Source of the DNA: Eubacteriales bacterium
GTDB lineage: Bacteria; Bacillota_A; Clostridia; Lachnospirales; Lachnospiraceae
Length of the DNA stretch: 19,710 nt
Assembly (NCBI GenBank): GCA_030533315.1
Contig: JAUNJL010000046.1
Span: forward strand, 1-19,710
Direction: 5' to 3'
The translations under genes were made by a program, and so were the position numbers. This document shows positions 14,156-19,710 of this stretch, one piece after another. The notes below the pieces were generated by a model. That model ran no database searches. It saw only the letters and a program-made list of their open reading frames with translations, and was not told the DNA's origin. Within the stretch, counting starts at the first letter, position 1. Each line of letters opens with the position of its first letter.

Positions 14156-15517
14156 ATGAAGAGCAAGAAACTGTTTGCGTTGCTGCTGAGCGCTGCCATG
14201 ACTGTTACCAGTATGAGCATGACTGCTACCGTATTCGCAGAGGAGGCCGAGGAAGGCGCTCCGACAGCAGTTACCACCGTTGGCCCGGACGATGGTACGA
14301 AATTTGAGATGTGGTCATTCGTAGACCTCCACAATGAGTTCTACGGAAAGATGGTAGAGAAGTGGAACGAGGAGAACCCGGACAAGCAGATCCAGGTTAC
14401 CTTCAGTACATATCCATATTCTGACATGCACAACAAGCTGATGATGTCCCTGCAGGCCGGTGAGGGCGCTCCCGACATGTGCGACATCGAGATCGGACAG
14501 TTCCCCAACTACATCGGCGATGACTGCCCGCTGGTTGGATTGGATGATGCCCTTGCTCCTTACGAGGACACCATGGTTCAGGCAAGACTGGACGTTTACT
14601 CCAAGGCTGACGGCACCCGCATCGGCGTTCCCTTCCATGTAGGCGCTACCGTGATGTACTGGAACGCAGAGCTTCTGGAGTCCTACGGCCTTGATTACAA
14701 GTCCGTAAAGACCTGGGATGACTACACCAAGCTGGGAGAAGAGCTGAAGGAGGCTTCCAACGGCGAGGTGTACCTGACCTCCGTTGACACCGGCGGTGTT
14801 GACTGGATGTGGCTTGCCATGGCTGAGTGCGGCGAGGACTGGACCGGCGGTCCGGAGGGAACCGTGAATGTACAGCTTGATTCTGTTAAGAACATGATGA
14901 CCATGCAGCAGGGATGGCTGAACGATGGCATTGCCATGATCTCCACAGACGGACATGTGGACCTTGAGGCTGGCTTCAACAACATCATGGAAGGCAAGAT
15001 CGCTTCCTTCCCCAAGGCTATGTGGTACATGAGCCGTTTCAAGGATTATATGCCTGAGATGGAAGGCAAGTTCGACATCACCACCTGCCCGGTATTTGAA
15101 GAGGGACAGAAGTGCTCCGTTGGTATCGGCGGTACCGGTACGGTTGTGACACAGCAGTGTGAGGCTCCGGATCTTGCAGCCGAGTGGCTTGCATGGGCAA
15201 AATGCTCCGAGGACGGCGAGTCCTTCATCTGGAATGAGCTTGGCTTTGACGTTTGCAACACCGCTCTGTGGTCTGACGAGGCGTTTGCTTACGATGAGTC
15301 CAACGTATACAATACATTCTTCCGTGTGAAACCGTACGAGGTTCTGAACCAGCTGGCAGAGGCTGACGCCATCGGTACTGTTTACACCACGAAAAATTCT
15401 CCTACATTGAACGACTACATGTGCACCACCACTCTGAACTATGTGTTCGAGGATGGTATGGATGTGGAAGAGGCTTTGCAGGATGCACAGGATTACCTGG
15501 ACTTTGAGCTTGAGTAA
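14156..15517 (+). CDS. ABC transporter sugar-binding protein
   Basis: This 453-residue extracellular solute-binding protein of the large sugar-binding class carries oligosaccharides to the two permeases encoded next. Residues 1-28 are a signal peptide with a likely signal peptidase I site after VFA. No Cys occurs near it, so the usual lipobox of Gram-positive binding proteins is absent. The mature part has typical family wording: LHNEFYGKMVEKWNEENPDKQI, APDMCDIEIGQFPNYIG, GVPFHVGATVMYWNAELLESYGL and AEWLAWAKCSEDGESF. The ATG has AAGGAGG 7 nt upstream. Given the surrounding GH51 and GH43 genes, arabino-oligosaccharides are the likely cargo, by analogy with AraN of Bacillus subtilis. A strong hairpin follows the stop, then the permease genes. 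Confidence 0.9.
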   Translation: MKSKKLFALLLSAAMTVTSMSMTATVFAEEAEEGAPTAVTTVGPDDGTKFEMWSFVDLHNEFYGKMVEKWNEENPDKQIQVTFSTYPYSDMHNKLMMSLQAGEGAPDMCDIEIGQFPNYIGDDCPLVGLDDALAPYEDTMVQARLDVYSKADGTRIGVPFHVGATVMYWNAELLESYGLDYKSVKTWDDYTKLGEELKEASNGEVYLTSVDTGGVDWMWLAMAECGEDWTGGPEGTVNVQLDSVKNMMTMQQGWLNDGIAMISTDGHVDLEAGFNNIMEGKIASFPKAMWYMSRFKDYMPEMEGKFDITTCPVFEEGQKCSVGIGGTGTVVTQQCEAPDLAAEWLAWAKCSEDGESFIWNELGFDVCNTALWSDEAFAYDESNVYNTFFRVKPYEVLNQLAEADAIGTVYTTKNSPTLNDYMCTTTLNYVFEDGMDVEEALQDAQDYLDFELE

Positions 15518-15535
15518 GGATGAGTGACACCAGGG

Positions 15536-15562
15536 AGGCCCGGGAATCCCATTCCCGGGCCT
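15536..15562 (+). terminator. Intercistronic hairpin after the binding-protein gene
   Basis: AGGCCCGGGAAT (15536-15547) pairs perfectly over 12 bp with 15551-15562 around a CCC loop. Only TGCTGTTGTG follows, so termination is probably partial. Such hairpins between binding-protein and permease genes commonly stabilise the upstream message and lower downstream expression, giving excess binding protein. Confidence 0.6.
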
Positions 15563-15616
15563 TGCTGTTGTGTGTGGTAAAGACGTTCTGTGAGTATAGA
15601 AAAGGAGGAAGATACA

Positions 15617-16516
15617 GTGAATAAGATCAAAAAGATGCTGTATTCTCAGAAGGTGGCTCCTTATGTGTTCGTGCTTCCTTTTGTGTTAAGTCTTTTGATA
15701 TTCTGGCTGTACCCGCTGATCAGCGGTATCGTCATGAGCTTCCAGAAGATCACCTTTGGGGGAGCCGAGTGGGTGGGAGTGTCCCATTATCAAAAGCTCC
15801 TGTCGGATAAATTTTTTAAGACTGCTGTGTTCAACAGTGTGGAGTACATGCTCCTCACCCTGATTCTGCTAATCCCCATTCCCATGCTTTTTGCCGTTCT
15901 CATGGAGAGCCGTCTCACCAAGGCGAAGGGCGTCTGGAAGGTGATCATGTACATCCCGGCGTTGACCTCCGTGGTGATCTCCGGTATGCTTTTCCGCCTG
16001 ATGTTTTCCGAGGGAGACAATGGTCAGATGAACCAGCTCCTTCATTTCTTTGGGAAGGCCAGCATTCCCTGGCTGAAGACAAAGGCCACTGCCTGGGTGG
16101 CTCTGCTGCTTCTGTGTATGTGGAGATGGACCGGTGTGAATATGCTGTATTTCATTTCTGGTTTGAAGAGCATTGACACATCCCTGTATGAGTCCGCCGA
16201 CATTGACGGCGCCAGCGCAAAGCAGAAATTCTGGTATGTAACTCTTCCCCTGTTAAAGCCCACGACGATCTACGTTATCACGATTTCCGTGTACGCTGGT
16301 CTTGCCATGTTCCTGGAGAGCTTCATGCTGTGGAATGGAAACGCTTCGCCGAAGAACATCGGTCTGACCATTGTTGGTTACCTGTACAAGCGAGGAATCG
16401 AGAAAAACGACATGGGGTACGCCTGCGCCGTCGGCATCGTGCTGCTGGTGATCGCCCTTGTGATCAACATTGTGCAGCTGGTGGCCACCGGTACATTCAA
16501 AAAGGAGGAAAGGTGA
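15617..16516 (+). CDS. Sugar ABC transporter permease 1, GTG start
   Basis: This 299-residue inner-membrane permease of the MalF/AraP type has six predicted membrane segments, starting at VAPYVFVLPFVLSLL and ending at GIVLLVIALVINIVQLV. The EAA loop that docks with the ATPase is clear at about residues 191-213 (YESADIDGASAKQKFWYVTL followed by PLL). I chose the GTG at 15617 because AAAGGAGG lies 8 nt upstream; the GTG at 15590 has no such site. Only 1 nt separates its stop from the next permease start, so translation is coupled. No ATPase gene is nearby; transporters of this type often share an MsmX-like ATPase. Confidence 0.92.
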   Translation: MNKIKKMLYSQKVAPYVFVLPFVLSLLIFWLYPLISGIVMSFQKITFGGAEWVGVSHYQKLLSDKFFKTAVFNSVEYMLLTLILLIPIPMLFAVLMESRLTKAKGVWKVIMYIPALTSVVISGMLFRLMFSEGDNGQMNQLLHFFGKASIPWLKTKATAWVALLLLCMWRWTGVNMLYFISGLKSIDTSLYESADIDGASAKQKFWYVTLPLLKPTTIYVITISVYAGLAMFLESFMLWNGNASPKNIGLTIVGYLYKRGIEKNDMGYACAVGIVLLVIALVINIVQLVATGTFKKEER

Positions 16517-16517
16517 T

Positions 16518-17393
16518 ATGGCAGATAACACAAATACTCCAAAAACTATGGAATCCAATCACAAGGTCGCTTCCGTGCTTTCCACGGCCCTGTTTGCGGT
16601 GGTCTGCGTGCTGATCGCCTTTCCTCTTTTGGCAGGTCTTGTGGCTTCCTTCCAGGAAGGCCGGGAGGTAGTGATGAAGGGTATGTCCCTGAACTTTGAC
16701 TTCTCAAAAATGAGTCTGGACAACTATAAGTTCCTGTTTTCCGGGAACGCCGACTCCCGCAAGTACTTCATGTGGTACAAGAACAGCTTGATCCTTACCC
16801 TGATCACTGTTGTACTGACGCTGCTGGTATGTTACTTTATCGCATATGGGCTGACCATGTATAAGTTCCGTCTCCAGGGCTTCTTATTCTTCCTGGTGAT
16901 CGCCACCATGTGCGTGCCCTTTGAGATCCTGATGCTCCCGCTGTATCAGGAGGTGACGAAGCTTGGCATCATCAACACCAGAGCCGGTGTGATTTTGCCT
17001 GGCCTGTGTGCGGCGTCCACCATATTCTTCTTTAAGCAGTACATGTCCACCCTTCCCAAGGAGCTTTTGGACGCCGGAAGGATCGATGGATGTACGGAGT
17101 ACGGCATCAGTGTTCGGATCATGATGCCCATTACCAAGCCGGCCTTTGCATCCATGGCTATTCTCTGCGCCATGGGTTCCTGGAACAATATGCTGTGGCC
17201 TATGCTGGTATTCCGTGACACCAATAAGTTTACCCTGCAGATCGGTTTGAATACGCTGTTGACCCCCTATGGCAACAACTATAACCTTCTGATCGCAGGC
17301 TCCATGTTCGGTATTTTGCCCATCCTTGTGATCTATCTGATTTTCCAGAGATATCTCATTGACGGCATGACGTCTGGAGCCGTAAAGGGCTGA
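16518..17393 (+). CDS. Sugar ABC transporter permease 2
   Basis: This 291-residue MalG/AraQ-type permease pairs with the 15617-16516 product. Membrane segments begin at LSTALFAVVCVLIAFPLLAG and LILTLITVVLTLLVCYFIAY, and the last is GSMFGILPILVIYLIF. The EAA loop is at about 181-204 (KELLDAGRIDGCTEYGISVR, then IMMP). I chose the ATG at 16518 because AAAGGAGG, inside the end of the previous gene, lies 9 nt upstream. A canonical terminator follows 17 nt after the stop and precedes the second GH51 gene. Confidence 0.92.
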   Translation: MADNTNTPKTMESNHKVASVLSTALFAVVCVLIAFPLLAGLVASFQEGREVVMKGMSLNFDFSKMSLDNYKFLFSGNADSRKYFMWYKNSLILTLITVVLTLLVCYFIAYGLTMYKFRLQGFLFFLVIATMCVPFEILMLPLYQEVTKLGIINTRAGVILPGLCAASTIFFFKQYMSTLPKELLDAGRIDGCTEYGISVRIMMPITKPAFASMAILCAMGSWNNMLWPMLVFRDTNKFTLQIGLNTLLTPYGNNYNLLIAGSMFGILPILVIYLIFQRYLIDGMTSGAVKG

Positions 17394-17409
17394 TCTTATA
17401 TGCAATGTG

Positions 17410-18985
<1,576 letters not shown>

Positions 18986-19028
18986 GAAAACGGAGGTGCA
19001 GCCAGGCTGGGCTGGTTTGTACAGGTTC

Positions 19029-19076
19029 AAAAAAAGCCGGTATGCAGGGGATATTCCCTTGCGTACCGGCTTTTTT
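19029..19076. terminator. Bidirectional terminator after module C
   Basis: GCCGGTA (19036-19042) pairs with TACCGGC (19064-19070), extended inward through GCA-TGC and GGG-CCC pairs with two wobbles to the loop at 19051-19055. A run of seven A precedes it (19029-19035) and six T follow (19071-19076). It therefore works in both directions, for the GH51 gene on the left and the convergent surface-protein gene on the right. Confidence 0.85.
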
Positions 19077-19088
19077 GTGGGGATCCGA

Positions 19089-19710
19089 TTATCTGCGGAT
19101 CCTCATGGTTCTTTTGAAGCCTGCTTTGACTGTGAGAAGCTTCCGGTATACGTTCTGTTTTGAAGAAGGTACCTGGAAGACTGCCCTCTTGGAAATGCCG
19201 TAAAAGGCCTTTGGACTGATCTTTTTCAGCTGCTGGCTTCGGATGACAATGGTGTTCAGTTTCTTGCATCCGCGGAAAGCATTCTTTCCAATGGACTGGA
19301 TATTGTTTCCGATCACGACCTTCTTCAGCCTTGTGTTTTTGTAAAAGGCTTTCGCCCGTATGGAGGTAACCTTGCAGGTGACGCCGTGGATGACAACCTT
19401 ATCGGGGATGGCTACGGAAGCCGCCCTGGTCTGGAATGTCTTTACAAGTGCTGCCTGAGGATTTTTCCCAGTCTTTGTAACCCGGAAAGCGAAGCTGCCT
19501 ACCTTGTAGGTTTTGTTCTTCTGGATAGAAGACTGTTTGGGGGCAGGTGTCTGTTTTGGCGCCGGTGTCATGGTCGGAGTCGCCGTGGGAACAGGGGTGG
19601 GCTCAGGAGTGACGATGGGAGTCTCTGCTGGCGGAACCACTGTTGGAGCCGAAGGCTCTGTTGGAATCGGAGTGTCGGTGGGCTGGGGAGTCACCGTGGG
19701 CTCGGGAGTC
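19089..19710 (-). CDS. BspA-like leucine-rich surface protein, cut by the window edge
   Basis: The frame is open to the right edge, so this is the C-terminal 207 residues of a longer protein. The GTG at 19694 is an internal Val in a TPEPTVTPQPT-type linker, not a start. From the edge, about 60 residues are a Thr/Pro-rich spacer. Then comes a globular part with LRR_5 (BspA-like) repeats: IRAKAFYKNTRLKKVVIG, IQSIGKNAFRGCKKLNTIVI and LKKISPKAFYGI. The C-terminus is basic, with no LPXTG. Such proteins are usually secreted or surface-attached and bind host or plant matrix. It has no evident link to arabinose metabolism. Confidence 0.8.
   Translation of the reverse strand, partial: TPEPTVTPQPTDTPIPTEPSAPTVVPPAETPIVTPEPTPVPTATPTMTPAPKQTPAPKQSSIQKNKTYKVGSFAFRVTKTGKNPQAALVKTFQTRAASVAIPDKVVIHGVTCKVTSIRAKAFYKNTRLKKVVIGNNIQSIGKNAFRGCKKLNTIVIRSQQLKKISPKAFYGISKRAVFQVPSSKQNVYRKLLTVKAGFKRTMRIRR

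Overview
The window looks like chromosomal DNA from a Gram-positive clostridial gut or rumen bacterium, most likely a member of the Lachnospiraceae. The reasons are strong AGGAGG-type ribosome sites, sigma-A style promoters in AT-rich gaps, moderately GC-rich coding sequence, an MSP-type sugar ABC transporter without its own ATPase, a DUF6171-like Cys-rich protein, and surface proteins with Big_2, Thr/Pro-rich and BspA-type leucine-rich segments. Taxonomy is inferred from style only.

Layout. (1) 1-2600: the 3' part of a large surface protein gene (+) followed by stacked hairpins and a terminator. (2) 2665-5009: a two-gene minus-strand unit encoding an exported class A beta-lactamase-fold serine hydrolase that lacks the deacylating Glu, then a five-repeat SH3-like wall protein. 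(3) 5412-18985: a compact L-arabinofuranoside utilisation locus in three plus-strand modules. Module A is GH51, a small Cys-rich protein and GH127. Module B is a cytoplasmic GH43 and a secreted GH43 arabinanase. Module C is an ABC solute-binding protein, two permeases and a second GH51. (4) 19089-19710: the 3' part of a BspA-like surface protein (-), cut by the window edge.

Two paralogous one-component regulators (9106-10029 and 12866-13783, both minus) sit between the modules. Each is transcribed divergently from the module on its right. Each has an ArsR-like winged helix fused to a conserved beta-rich C-terminal domain of about 200 residues that I do not recognise as a standard ArsR partner and infer to be a sugar sensor. 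An inverted repeat, ATTTTAGA-N4-TCTAAAAT, lies upstream of all three modules: perfect at 5360-5379 and 13930-13953, degenerate at 10165-10184. It is a candidate shared operator.

Proposed pathway (inference): the secreted GH43 cuts arabinan or arabinose-rich side chains outside the cell. The ABC system imports the oligosaccharides, probably energised by a shared ATPase encoded elsewhere. The cytoplasmic GH51 pair and GH43 remove alpha-L-arabinofuranose, and GH127 removes beta-L-arabinofuranose such as that on plant hydroxyproline-rich glycoproteins. No arabinose isomerase, kinase or epimerase genes are in the window. I see no tRNA, rRNA, CRISPR, transposase or phage gene.
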